Assembly (NCBI GenBank): GCA_044228695.1 | Contig: JBGAUK010000002.1 | Coordinates: 37,854-101,853, forward strand | DNA: 64,000 bases | Origin: M0108 sp044228695 | GTDB lineage: Bacteria > Pseudomonadota > Gammaproteobacteria > Chromatiales > Chromatiaceae | Direction: 5' to 3' | Shown here: positions 27,053-35,832 of the stretch, in pieces | Layout: every line of letters starts with the position of its first letter | Position numbering within the stretch: position 1 is the stretch's first letter | Notes under the pieces: generated by a model | Databases searched by the model: none | What the model was told of the DNA's origin: nothing | What the model saw: the letters and a program-made list of their open reading frames with translations, nothing else | Made by a program: the position numbers and the translations under genes

Positions 27053-27646
27053 ATGTTCAAGAACACGCTGGATGATCCCCAATACGCCATGGTCGAGAGC
27101 CTGGCGGTTACTTTCGAGCGCACGGGCCGCACCGGCTTCTGGGCGCAACTGGTGCTGGGCACCTTCCCGGTTGTGGTTATGGCCTTTGTCCTCTTCTACG
27201 CCGGCAGCCTGTCTGGTACCCGCGCCGGGGTGCCCATCGTCGAGTGGCTGGCCATGGGCAACATCCTCCTCCTCTTCTTCACTACCTTCTGGTTCCATCG
27301 TTACCGCGGTCTGGCCAAGCGGATTGCCGACCCCGCCTCCCGTCCCACTAGCCAGGAAGTGGCTGGCAAGGTCTGGACCGGCCTGGTGGCCAGCAGCCTG
27401 GGCGTCATCTTCTCCATCCTGGTGATGCTCTTCGAGGTAGGCCAAATCTTTTTCTACTTCCTGACCGCCCCCCAGGGAGGCGTTCCCACGGTCCAGGTGA
27501 ACGGGGCAACCTTTGTCTCCGCCATCGACATGGCAAGCCTCATGGCCCTGGTGATGACCATGGCCGCCGAGGTGCTGGTGACCATGATGGGCCTCTGGCT
27601 TCTCTTCCGGACCAGCCGCGCCTATGCCGTGGCCGATCCCGCCTAG
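27053..27646 (+). CDS. DUF3611-like four-helix membrane protein
   Basis: 197 residues with about four helices (for example LVLGTFPVVVMAFVLFYAG and GVIFSILVMLFEVGQIFFYF) and the N-terminal pattern FERTGRTGFWAQLVLG seen in DUF3611 proteins of cyanobacteria and proteobacteria. The family assignment is from memory, and the function is unknown. It stands alone, with 235 gene-free bases upstream. Confidence 0.65.
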   Translation: MFKNTLDDPQYAMVESLAVTFERTGRTGFWAQLVLGTFPVVVMAFVLFYAGSLSGTRAGVPIVEWLAMGNILLLFFTTFWFHRYRGLAKRIADPASRPTSQEVAGKVWTGLVASSLGVIFSILVMLFEVGQIFFYFLTAPQGGVPTVQVNGATFVSAIDMASLMALVMTMAAEVLVTMMGLWLLFRTSRAYAVADPA

Positions 27647-27720
27647 GGCCCCACGGGTCGCCACGGTTTGCCCCGGTCATCGGGGCATTCCTAACAAGCC
27701 GGTCTCATTCATAGCCGTCC

Positions 27721-28782
27721 ATGTCAGCCCGCATGCAAGGACGCCCTCGGCGCTGGCCGCGCTGGCTGGCCATCACCCTAGTCGCCGTGGCCACCCTGAC
27801 ACTGGGCTGGACCTGGTGGTCCGGGGATAATCCACGCGCCGACCGCCACTTGCGCGGCCTCATTAGCCAGCAACTCCATGCCTGGTTTCCCACCGCCATG
27901 GCGCCGGATGACGGCTGGCACGGCCTCTATCGGCGTGACCCCCAGGCCCCGCCCCAGGCCCCGCCAGTCCTCTTGATTCATGGCCTGGATGAGCCCGGCG
28001 ATATCTGGGATGACCTGGCCCCCGCCTTGACGCAGGCCGGTTTCGCGGTCTGGGAGTTCCGCTATCCCAACGATCAGGGCATCGACCGCAGCACCGCCTA
28101 CCTGGCCCGACACTGGCCGGAATTGCCGGCGGACCAGCCGCTGGTGCTCATTGGCCACAGCATGGGTGGGCTGGTGGCGCGGGAATTCGTCTCCCGTTGG
28201 CGGCACCCGGTCGCGGCGAGTCCCCGGGTGGCGGGCGCCCCCGTTAGTGGCGTCATTCTGGTGGGCACCCCGAATCAGGGCTCCGAGTGGGCCCGGCTGC
28301 GCATCTGGCTGGAATTGCGCGATCATCTCGCCAGCCCGCGCCCCGGCCCCCTCGACCCGCTGGCCGGGCTGCGGGACGGCCTCGGCGAGGCCAAGATCGA
28401 TCTGCTCCCGGGCAGCGATTTCCTTATGGAACTCAATGCCCGTCCCTGGCCCGCGACGGTGCCCCTGGTTATCATCGCCGCCCGGCTGATCGGCCCTCCC
28501 GGCGAGCGACTGGCCGATTTGAAGGCGGCGGCGGTCGCCGCGGGCGTGGGTGAATTGGCCCAGGAACTGGAAGCCCTGGATGCCCAATTCGGCGAGGGAC
28601 TGGGGGATGGCCTGGTGAGCCTGGAATCCGCCCGGCTCACCGCCGTCGCACCCCTGGTGGTCAACGCCTCCCACCGCGGCATGATTCGCCGACTGTTCGC
28701 GGTTGACCCGGAACCGCCGGCCATTGCCCCTATTTTGACCACCCTGCGGCAGTGGCAGACAGCGGAGCCCACCGCAAATTAA
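27721..28782 (+). CDS. Alpha/beta-hydrolase, lipase-like
   Basis: 353 residues with an N-terminal membrane anchor (WLAITLVAVATLTLGWTWW) so the enzyme faces the periplasm. Hydrolase features: VLLIHGLDEPGDIWDDL (oxyanion region), the nucleophile elbow GHSMGG near residue 146, VGTPNQGSEWA, and a C-terminal NASHRGMI that would supply the catalytic His. It resembles triacylglycerol lipase or PGAP1-like esterases. Substrate unknown. Confidence 0.82.
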   Translation: MSARMQGRPRRWPRWLAITLVAVATLTLGWTWWSGDNPRADRHLRGLISQQLHAWFPTAMAPDDGWHGLYRRDPQAPPQAPPVLLIHGLDEPGDIWDDLAPALTQAGFAVWEFRYPNDQGIDRSTAYLARHWPELPADQPLVLIGHSMGGLVAREFVSRWRHPVAASPRVAGAPVSGVILVGTPNQGSEWARLRIWLELRDHLASPRPGPLDPLAGLRDGLGEAKIDLLPGSDFLMELNARPWPATVPLVIIAARLIGPPGERLADLKAAAVAAGVGELAQELEALDAQFGEGLGDGLVSLESARLTAVAPLVVNASHRGMIRRLFAVDPEPPAIAPILTTLRQWQTAEPTAN

Positions 28783-28881
28783 CGGCCCCGACCCTGCCGG
28801 CCGGGAACCAGGGGCCAGACATCTGTTCGAAACTCAGGGCGTCCATGTCGGACACCCGCCTACTCAATAAGGAAAAACATC

Positions 28882-29259
28882 GTGACCCAATTCTGGGATA
28901 TTCTCCAACTCATCGCCTCGACTATCCTGTTCGTGGCCTACCTCATCGTCCTCTTCCACGTGGTCGTGGACCTCTTCCGGGATCCCCAGCTCGGTGGCGG
29001 CTACAAGGCCCTCTGGATCATCGGCCTGCTGTTCATTCCGGTCCTGACCCTCATTCTCTACCTGCTCACCCGGGGCGGTGGCATGGCCGAGCGCGAGCGC
29101 GCCGTTTACACCCAGGCCAAATCCGACGCCGATGCCTACATCCGTCAGGTCGCCGGCAAGTCACCGGCGGAACAGATCGCCGATGCCAAGGCCCTGCTGG
29201 ATGCCGGCACCATCAACGAAGCGGAATACGCCCAGTTGAAGGCCAAGGCCCTGAACTGA
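28882..29259 (+). CDS. Small membrane protein with SHOCT domain
   Basis: 125 residues from a GTG start with an AGGA site upstream. Two helices at residues 8-30 and 44-65 resemble the phospholipase-D N-terminal (PLDc_N) membrane motif, with RDPQLGGGYKALWIIGLLFIPV between them. The C-terminus (SPAEQIADAKALLDAGTINEAEYAQLKAKAL) is a SHOCT domain, a short oligomerisation module. Role unknown. Confidence 0.82.
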   Translation: MTQFWDILQLIASTILFVAYLIVLFHVVVDLFRDPQLGGGYKALWIIGLLFIPVLTLILYLLTRGGGMAERERAVYTQAKSDADAYIRQVAGKSPAEQIADAKALLDAGTINEAEYAQLKAKALN

Positions 29260-29322
29260 TCCTGCCCGCCCCAGGGTCCTCACCTGGGGCACGCATCACG
29301 ACCGCGAACCCGGGCGCCCCTC

Positions 29323-30015
29323 ATGAAACGCCTTGTCCTCTTGCTGCCCCTGGCCGTCCTGGTCTGGGCCTTCCTGGCCCTGGGTCTGGACCAACATCTC
29401 ACCCTGGACGCCTTCCAGGCCAGCCACGAGGCCTTCGCCGCCTGGTATAAAGAACATCCCTGGCTGGTCATCGGCGGCTACATGGCGGCCTATATCCTCA
29501 TGACCCTCTTTCTGCCCATCGCCGCCCTCATGACGGTGGTCGGCGGCGCCCTGTTCGGCTTCTGGAAGGGCGTCCCCATCGCCTCCTTCGCCGCCGCCCT
29601 GGGGGCCACCCTGGCCTTTTGGCTCTCGCGCTTCGTCTTGCATGACAGCGTTCAGCGCCATTTCGGCGAGCGCCTCGCCGCCGTCAATGCCGGCATCGCC
29701 AAGGACGGGGCCTTTTATCTTTTTTCGTTGCGGCTGGTACCCGTCATCCCCTTTTTCATCATCAATCTGGTGATGGGGCTCTCGCCCATGCGGACCTGGA
29801 CCTTTTTTGGGGTCACCCAAGCCGGTATGTTGGCGGGCATCCTTATCTATGTGAATGCCGGTACCCAGCTCGCCGAGGTGGATGACCTGGGAGACATCCT
29901 GTCCCCCGGGCTCCTCGGCTCCCTGATCCTGCTGGGCATCTTTCCCCTCCTGGCCAGGAAGGTCTTGGTCTGGATACGGTCTCGCCTCACCCCGAGTGAC
30001 CGGGACCTGGTGTAG
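29323..30015 (+). CDS. TVP38/TMEM64-family (VTT domain) membrane protein
   Basis: 230 residues, five or six helices. VTT/DedA-like signatures are visible: GGALFGFWKGVPIASFAAALGATLAFWLSRF and LRLVPVIPFFIINLVMGLSPM. Relatives are implicated in lipid scrambling or membrane homeostasis. It follows the SHOCT gene by 63 bases on the same strand. Confidence 0.88.
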   Translation: MKRLVLLLPLAVLVWAFLALGLDQHLTLDAFQASHEAFAAWYKEHPWLVIGGYMAAYILMTLFLPIAALMTVVGGALFGFWKGVPIASFAAALGATLAFWLSRFVLHDSVQRHFGERLAAVNAGIAKDGAFYLFSLRLVPVIPFFIINLVMGLSPMRTWTFFGVTQAGMLAGILIYVNAGTQLAEVDDLGDILSPGLLGSLILLGIFPLLARKVLVWIRSRLTPSDRDLV

Positions 30016-30088
30016 GCGCCCACAATAGGGGCTGAATTTGGCCGGGGCGCAAGGGCGAGTGGGGTAAAGGCAGGTCGGTAACAGGCAT

Positions 30089-30119
30089 AAAAAAAGCCAA
30101 TGCCGAGCGCATTGGCCTT
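30089..30119 (-). terminator. Rho-independent terminator of the H-NS-like gene
   Basis: An 8-bp perfect stem (GCCAATGC / GCATTGGC, 5-base loop) is followed on the minus strand by seven T residues. It sits 20 bases past the stop of the H-NS-like gene, a textbook intrinsic terminator. Confidence 0.88.
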
Positions 30120-30137
30120 CGGGGCTTTCAATCGGGG

Positions 30138-30473
30138 CTAATCCCCTATGCGGTACTTCTCCAAATCCTCCCCGGCCTCAATGGCGGCTAACACCCATTG
30201 CGGCCGCCGGCCACGCCCGCCGGACCATTCATTGCCATGGGCATCACGATACTTGGCTTCCGGCTTGGCGACGACTTTCGCGGTACCTCTTGGCCCACGC
30301 CTAACGACTGTCATTTCAGGCGTATAGAGCCCAAGATCCGCCGCGGTCAAGTCATAGGTTTTAACTTTTTCCCGCAGATCCAGGATAATCGCTTCCTTCT
30401 CGCGGTTCTTAATGACATTGGCTTTTTCTTGCAGGGCATCAATTTGGGCTTGAATCTCGGCCAGGCTGGACAT
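30138..30473 (-). CDS. H-NS-family nucleoid-associated protein
   Basis: 111 residues. An N-terminal coiled-coil oligomerisation region (about residues 1-50) is followed by the DNA-binding motif of H-NS proteins, here YRDAHGNEWSGGRGRRPQWV near residues 75-95. It binds AT-rich DNA and silences it. The gene has its own terminator; the region upstream is AT-rich and could be its promoter and self-target. Confidence 0.9.
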   Translation of the reverse strand: MSSLAEIQAQIDALQEKANVIKNREKEAIILDLREKVKTYDLTAADLGLYTPEMTVVRRGPRGTAKVVAKPEAKYRDAHGNEWSGGRGRRPQWVLAAIEAGEDLEKYRIGD

Positions 30474-31060
30474 GAGTTTATTCCTTGAGTTGTTGAGATG
30501 ACAATTTGTATTTTAAAATAAATTCTCCAATTATGGAAGCCGGGCAGCAAAATTATTGATATCTTTTTGCCATCGGGTTCCGCGAAGCCACCGAGCCTTT
30601 AGAATAATTGGCGCCTTTTGGCACATCGGCCCGGTTTTAACCTGTAACCCAGGGATTAGCGCCCGCGCGGAGGCCTGGGATTAATGGGGCCATGAAATAA
30701 GGGTTCGGGCCCCCTCTCCCCAGCCCTCCCCCGCGAGGGGGGAGGGAGCAAGAGAGTCAGTGGCAAGGAGGGAGGGAGTAAGAGAATCAGTGGCGAGGGC
30801 GGAGGGAGCAAGAGAATCGGTGGCGAGGGGGGAGGGAGTAAGAGAGTCAGTGGTTTGAGCTACAGCAACCAACCCAAGCGACCGGGGTCCGACCACTGGC
30901 CACAACCAACCTCTAGCGGAGCCAAATAAAGTAGAATCCCCCCCTGCCGCCGGGCCAGGAGTTCCCAGGCCCAGCTCCTTGCATTTTGTTCCGCCAACCT
31001 GCCCGAGTCCGCCCGCGGCCCTGGCTTGACGGTCCGCCTTACTCAATTTCGGGAGTCACC
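30474..31060. other. Gene-free region with AT-rich part and repeats
   Basis: 587 bases without a supported gene. Bases 30480-30620 are AT-rich (probable promoter and H-NS binding area for the divergent H-NS-like gene). Around 30710-30750 there is a C-rich/G-rich inverted sequence of a kind found between genes in many proteobacteria, whose translation reads SPLAGEGWGEG. It is followed by the 30-bp tandem repeat listed separately. A minus-strand frame over 30681-31046 is just that repeat translated and is not a gene. Confidence 0.6.
30735..30853. repeat. 30-bp tandem repeat, four copies
   Basis: The core GGAGGGAG begins at 30741, 30771, 30801 and 30831, an exact 30-base period. Units share GGAGGGAG(C/T)AAGAGA(A/G)TC followed by GGTGGC-like sequence, with only a few mismatches between units. 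It lies between the H-NS-like gene and the RND operon and is a candidate variable-number locus. Confidence 0.88.
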
Positions 31061-32179
31061 ATGCAACGCTTTTGCGTCCTTCCAGTCATTGCCCTGGCCA
31101 TCGGCCTCGCGGGCTGCAAGCCGACCGGCGAAATCGCCGCGCCCACCACCCCGGCGCCGCCGCCGTCGGTCGGGGTCGCCACCGTCGTCCAGCGTGAGAT
31201 CAGGCCCGCCGCGGAGTTTGTCGGCCGGGTCGAGGCCATGGACGCGGTTGACCTCGTGGCCCGGGTCAACGGCTTCCTCAAGGCGCGCGAGTTCCAGGAA
31301 GGCGCCACCGTCGAGGCGGGCCAGTTACTCTTCCGGATCGAACCCGAGCCCTTTGAGGGCGCCGTCGCCGCTCGACGCGCCGATCTGGCGCGCGCCGATG
31401 CGACCCTGCTCAATGCCCGCCTCCAGCGCGAACGCCTGGAACCCCTGATCAAGCGCGGCGGGGCGACCCGGGCCCAGCTCGACGAGGCGGTCGCCGCGGA
31501 GCAAGTCGCCACCGCCGCCCGCGAGGCGGCCCTGGTCGCCATCCAGCTCGCCGAGATCGACCTTGGCTATACCGAGATCCGCGCCCCCTTCCAGGGCCGC
31601 ATTGGCCGCGCCAACTTCGCCGAGGGCGCCGTGGTCGGCCCCAACGTCGGCCCCCTCGCCCGGCTGGTGCGGACCGATCCGGTCTTCGTCAACATCCCGG
31701 TCACGGATCGCGCCATGCTGGCGGTGCGCCAGACGCAAAACACCAGCGGCTTCGCGCCCTATCTGCGCCTCGCCGATGGCAGCCTGATCAAGGAGCCCGG
31801 CAAGTTCCAGTTCTCCGACCCGGAGATCGACACCACCACGGATACGGTCCGCATCCGGGCCCTGTTCGACAACGCCGATGGGGTTCTGCTCCCGGGTCAG
31901 CACGTGACCGTCACGGTCCGGGCCACCCAGCCGGAGCTGGCCCTGGTCATCCCTCAAGTCGCGGTCCAGCAGGATCAGGCGGGCCGCCTGGTGCTGACCC
32001 TGAACCCGGACGACAAGGTCGAGGTCACGCGGGTCAAGCTGGGTGAACGCGTCGATACCGATTGGGTGGTGCTCGAAGGGCTGAACGCCGGTCAAAAGGT
32101 CATCGTGGAAGGCATCCAGAAGGCACGGCCCGGCATGGTGGTACAGCCAACGCCCGTAGCCCCGCGCGACGGAGACTGA
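31061..32179 (+). CDS. RND efflux periplasmic adaptor (membrane fusion lipoprotein)
   Basis: 372 residues: a lipoprotein signal (VIALAIGLAGC), lipoyl half-motifs (VDLVARVNGFLKAREFQEGA, and IRAPFQGRIGRANFAEGAVV), an alpha-helical hairpin between them, and beta-barrel and membrane-proximal domains at the C-terminus. This is the AcrA/MexA class. I chose ATG 31061 because GGGAG lies 9 bases upstream and the signal peptide starts there. The pump gene follows after 4 bases; no outer-membrane channel gene is nearby. Confidence 0.93.
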   Translation: MQRFCVLPVIALAIGLAGCKPTGEIAAPTTPAPPPSVGVATVVQREIRPAAEFVGRVEAMDAVDLVARVNGFLKAREFQEGATVEAGQLLFRIEPEPFEGAVAARRADLARADATLLNARLQRERLEPLIKRGGATRAQLDEAVAAEQVATAAREAALVAIQLAEIDLGYTEIRAPFQGRIGRANFAEGAVVGPNVGPLARLVRTDPVFVNIPVTDRAMLAVRQTQNTSGFAPYLRLADGSLIKEPGKFQFSDPEIDTTTDTVRIRALFDNADGVLLPGQHVTVTVRATQPELALVIPQVAVQQDQAGRLVLTLNPDDKVEVTRVKLGERVDTDWVVLEGLNAGQKVIVEGIQKARPGMVVQPTPVAPRDGD

Positions 32180-32183
32180 GCCC

Positions 32184-35100
32184 ATGTTTTCCGCCTTCTT
32201 CATCTCCCGCACCCGCTTCGCCATGGTGATCTCGCTGGTGATCATCATCGCCGGCCTGATCGCCATCAAGGTCCTGCCGGTGGCCCAGTTCCCGGACATA
32301 GTCCCGCCCCAGGTGTCGGTGCAGGCCTTTTATCCCGGCGCCAATGCCGAGATCCTCGCCGAGACCGTGGCCGCGCCCATCGAGGCCGAGGTCAACGGCG
32401 TCGATGACATGCTCTACATGAACTCGACCAGTGACAACTCCGGTCGCTACCGCCTAGACGTGACCTTTGCCGTCGGCACCGATCCCGACATCGCCGCCGT
32501 CAACGTGCAAAACCGCGTGGCCCTGGCCCTCCCGACCCTGCCGGCCGAGGTGTCCCAACAAGGCGTCTCGGTACGCAAACAGTCCACCAGCATGCTGCTG
32601 ACGATCAACCTGCTGTCGCCCAAGGGGACCTTCGACCGGCTGTTCCTATCCAATTACATGGAGATCAATATCCGTGACTCCCTGGCGCGCCTGCCGGGTG
32701 TCGGCGACGCCAGCCAGTTTGGCCCCCTCGACTATGCCATGCGCATCTGGCTCGACCCCCAGGTCATGACCTCCCTGGCCATCAACGAGGCCGAGGTGGT
32801 GGATGCGATCCGCCGCCAGAACCTGCAGGCCGCCACCGGCCGCCTGGGGGCCCCGCCGGACAACGAGGCCCGCGCCTTCACCTACACCCTCCAGGCCAAG
32901 GGCCGCCTCACCGAGCCGGAGGAATTCGAGAACATCCTGATCCGCGCCAATCCGGATGGCTCCGTGGTGCGCCTGGTCGATATCGCCCGCATCGAACTGG
33001 GGGCCCAAACCTACGACGCCGATACCTGGGTGGATGGGGTGTCCACCTCCATGCTCGGCATCTATCTCTCCCCCGGGGCCAACGCCCTGGAGACCGCCGA
33101 TCGGGTCTATGCGACCCTGGAGCAATTGGCCGAGCGCTTCCCCGACGACCTGGAATACGACATCTACTACGACACCACCGACTTCGTGCGCATCAGCATG
33201 CGCAACGTGGTCATCACCATGCTCCAGGCCCTGGGGCTGGTCATCCTGGTGACCTACGCCTTTCTGGGGGACTGGCGCTCGACCCTGGTGCCGGTGCTGG
33301 CGATCCCGGGCTCCATCATTGGCACCTTCGCGGTGCTGCTGGCAGCGGGCCTCTCCATCAACTCCGTCTCCATGTTCGCCATCATCCTCGCCATCGGCAT
33401 CGTGGTGGACGACGCCATCGTGGTGGTGGAAAACGTCCAGCGCCTGATCGACGAGGAGAAGTTGAGCGCCCAGGAGGCGGCCCGCCGGGCCATGGAACAG
33501 GTTACGGGCCCCATCGTCGCCACCACCCTGGTGCTCTACGCCGTCTTCGTGCCGACCGCCTTTCTGCCCGGCATCACGGGCCAACTCTACCTCCAGTTCG
33601 CGGTGACCATTTCGGTGGCGGTGACCCTGTCCTCCCTGATCGCCCTGACCCTGAGCCCGGCCCTCTGCGGCCTGCTGCTGCGACCTTCGCGGCAGGCGCG
33701 TGGTCCCCTGCGCTGGTTCTCCGTCTTCCTGGACTGGACCCGGGATGGCTACGCCCGCCTCGTCGCGGCCCTGGGGCGCGTCTCCTTCATCGCGGTGCTC
33801 ATCATCGCAGCCTCCGCGGCCGGCGCCGGCTGGCTCTTCAATCAGGTGCCCACCGGCTTCATCCCCGACGAGGACACGGGCTTTTTCTTCATCGATGTCT
33901 CCCTGCCCGATGCCTCCTCCATCGCCCGCACCGGCGCCGTGCTGGCCCAGGTCCAGCAAGCCCTCGCGGCCGAGGAGGAAATCGATCACGTCATGACCGT
34001 GGCGGGTTTCAGCCTGCTGGCGGGCGTGCGGTCGAGTGGCGGCATGGCCATTGCGATCCTCAAGCATTGGGATGATCGCCCCGGCCCCCAAAGCACCTCG
34101 GCGGCCGTCCTGGCCCGGGTCCAGCCCCGGCTCCTGGCCATCCCCCAGGCCACCGTCTTCGCCTTCGCCGCGCCCCCCATCCAGGGACTGGGCACTGCCG
34201 GCGGCATCGAAATGGAGCTGCTGGACCTGGCGGGCCGGCCGCCGGACGAACTGGCCCAGGCCCTCCAGGGCTTCATCACCCACACCAACGAGGACCCGCG
34301 CATCCGGCGCGCCTTCTCCACCTTCAGCGCCCAGACGCCGCAACTCTTCCTGGATATCGACCGCGACAAGGCCGAGGCCCTGGGCGTGCGCCTGTCCGAT
34401 CTCTTCGTGACCCTCCAGACCAACCTGGGTTCGCTCTATGTGAACGACTTCAACCTCTTCGGGCGCACCTTCCGGGTCTTCCTGCAGGCCGATGGCCGCT
34501 TCCGCATGACCCCCGAGGATCTGAACCAGTTGCATGTCCGTAATTCCCGTGGGCAGATGGTGCCGATCCAGTCCCTGGTGACGGTCGAGCCCATCCTGGG
34601 TCCCGAGAGCACGCGGCGCTTCAACCTCTTCCGCGCCGCGAGCGTCAACGTGACCCCGGTCGGCAGTACCGGCGAGGGCATTGCCGCCCTGCGGGAGATC
34701 GAGCAAGCCAGCCTGCCGCCCGGTTTCGGCATCGACTGGAGCGGCACCACCTTCCAGGAGGTCCAGGCCGGCGGGGAGGCCGCCCTGGTGCTGTCGCTGG
34801 CCCTGCTCCTGGTCTATCTCTTCCTGGTCGCCCAGTACGAGAGTTGGACCGTGCCCCTTTCCGTCATCCTGTCGGTGGTCATCGCCGCCGTCGGCGGCCT
34901 GGCGGCCACCTGGCTGGCGGGGCTCGACAACAATGTCTATACCCAGATCGGCCTGGTCATGCTCATCGGGCTCGCCAGCAAGAACGCCATCCTGATCGTG
35001 GAGTTCGCCAAGCAACTGCGCGAGGAGGGCCGCTCCATCCAGCAGGCGGCGGCCGATGCCGCCCGTATCCGCTTCCGCGCCGTCCTCATGACCGCCATGA

Positions 35101-35279
35101 GCTTCGTCCTCGGCATGGTGCCCCTGGTCCTGGCCACCGGCGCCGGCGCCGCCAGCCAGGTCTCCCTGGGCGTCGTCGTCCTCGGCGGCATGGTCGCCGC
35201 CACCGTCGTCGGCATCATCATCATCCCGCCGCTGTACGTCTTCATCCAAAGCCTGCGCGAGCGGGTCAAGGGGGATTAG
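32184..35279 (+). CDS. RND-family multidrug efflux pump (HAE1 type)
   Basis: 1031 residues, two homologous halves each with six helices and a large periplasmic loop. Typical segments: FFISRTRFAMVISLVIIIAG at the N-terminus, GIVVDDAIVVVENVQR (helix 4, with the proton-relay Asp pair), TGFIPDEDTGFFFI, and LIGLASKNAILIVEFAK. It exports drugs or other hydrophobic compounds powered by the proton gradient. It needs an adaptor (the preceding gene) and a TolC-like channel, which must be supplied from elsewhere. Confidence 0.96.
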   Translation: MFSAFFISRTRFAMVISLVIIIAGLIAIKVLPVAQFPDIVPPQVSVQAFYPGANAEILAETVAAPIEAEVNGVDDMLYMNSTSDNSGRYRLDVTFAVGTDPDIAAVNVQNRVALALPTLPAEVSQQGVSVRKQSTSMLLTINLLSPKGTFDRLFLSNYMEINIRDSLARLPGVGDASQFGPLDYAMRIWLDPQVMTSLAINEAEVVDAIRRQNLQAATGRLGAPPDNEARAFTYTLQAKGRLTEPEEFENILIRANPDGSVVRLVDIARIELGAQTYDADTWVDGVSTSMLGIYLSPGANALETADRVYATLEQLAERFPDDLEYDIYYDTTDFVRISMRNVVITMLQALGLVILVTYAFLGDWRSTLVPVLAIPGSIIGTFAVLLAAGLSINSVSMFAIILAIGIVVDDAIVVVENVQRLIDEEKLSAQEAARRAMEQVTGPIVATTLVLYAVFVPTAFLPGITGQLYLQFAVTISVAVTLSSLIALTLSPALCGLLLRPSRQARGPLRWFSVFLDWTRDGYARLVAALGRVSFIAVLIIAASAAGAGWLFNQVPTGFIPDEDTGFFFIDVSLPDASSIARTGAVLAQVQQALAAEEEIDHVMTVAGFSLLAGVRSSGGMAIAILKHWDDRPGPQSTSAAVLARVQPRLLAIPQATVFAFAAPPIQGLGTAGGIEMELLDLAGRPPDELAQALQGFITHTNEDPRIRRAFSTFSAQTPQLFLDIDRDKAEALGVRLSDLFVTLQTNLGSLYVNDFNLFGRTFRVFLQADGRFRMTPEDLNQLHVRNSRGQMVPIQSLVTVEPILGPESTRRFNLFRAASVNVTPVGSTGEGIAALREIEQASLPPGFGIDWSGTTFQEVQAGGEAALVLSLALLLVYLFLVAQYESWTVPLSVILSVVIAAVGGLAATWLAGLDNNVYTQIGLVMLIGLASKNAILIVEFAKQLREEGRSIQQAAADAARIRFRAVLMTAMSFVLGMVPLVLATGAGAASQVSLGVVVLGGMVAATVVGIIIIPPLYVFIQSLRERVKGD

Positions 35280-35315
35280 GGCGGCAAGGCGGTGTCAGGG
35301 ACCGGCGGCTTGAAG

Positions 35316-35774
35316 ATGGAGTTTCTCGCCATCCCGGCCCTGGAGCCGGAACTGGCCGCGGCGATCGGCCAGAGCCTGGCGGGCATGGACCCCTGGCGGA
35401 CCCTGGGTTATAGCGCCGAGACCCTGGCCCGGGGGCTGGCGTCCCCCCATCCGGAGGTGACCCGCTACCTCGCCATGGCCGGCGACGAGCCCCAGGGGCT
35501 GGTGGTGGTGCGTTACCCCTGGCTGCGCGGGGCCTATATCGAGCTGTTCGCCGTCCTCCCGGTGGCCCAGGGCCGGGGCGTCGGTCGCGCGGCCCTGGCA
35601 TTCATCGAGTCCCACTATCGCGGGCGCACCGCCAACCTCTGGCTGCTGGTCTCGGGCTTCAACGCCGGCGCCCGGCGTTTCTACGAGCGGCAGGGCTTTC
35701 GCCCGATTGGCGTCATCGAGGACCTGGTGATGGCAGGGCAGGATGAGGTGCTGATGCGCAAGGTGATCGGATGA
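35316..35774 (+). CDS. GNAT-family N-acetyltransferase
   Basis: 152 residues with the GNAT fold: IELFAVLPVAQGRGVGRAAL is motif A (acetyl-CoA pyrophosphate loop with Q/RGxGRA), and SGFNAGARRFYERQGFRPIG is motif B. The acetyl acceptor is unknown. A GTG at 35292 is an alternative start; ATG 35316 fits the fold better. It follows the RND pump by 36 bases. Confidence 0.88.
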   Translation: MEFLAIPALEPELAAAIGQSLAGMDPWRTLGYSAETLARGLASPHPEVTRYLAMAGDEPQGLVVVRYPWLRGAYIELFAVLPVAQGRGVGRAALAFIESHYRGRTANLWLLVSGFNAGARRFYERQGFRPIGVIEDLVMAGQDEVLMRKVIG

Positions 35775-35832
35775 GGGGGTCTGGGTTAATCGGGACCTTC
35801 AAGCTTCTCGCGGAAGGCCCAGGTGTCGAAGT

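Noticed and set aside
30681..31046. Minus-strand frame with repeated ATDSLTPSPL units
   Set aside because: It is only the translation of the 30-bp tandem repeat and the adjacent intergenic palindrome.
32646..35249. 867-codon open frame on the minus strand
   Set aside because: Antisense shadow of the RND pump gene; His/Gly/Asp-rich composition typical of a shadow.
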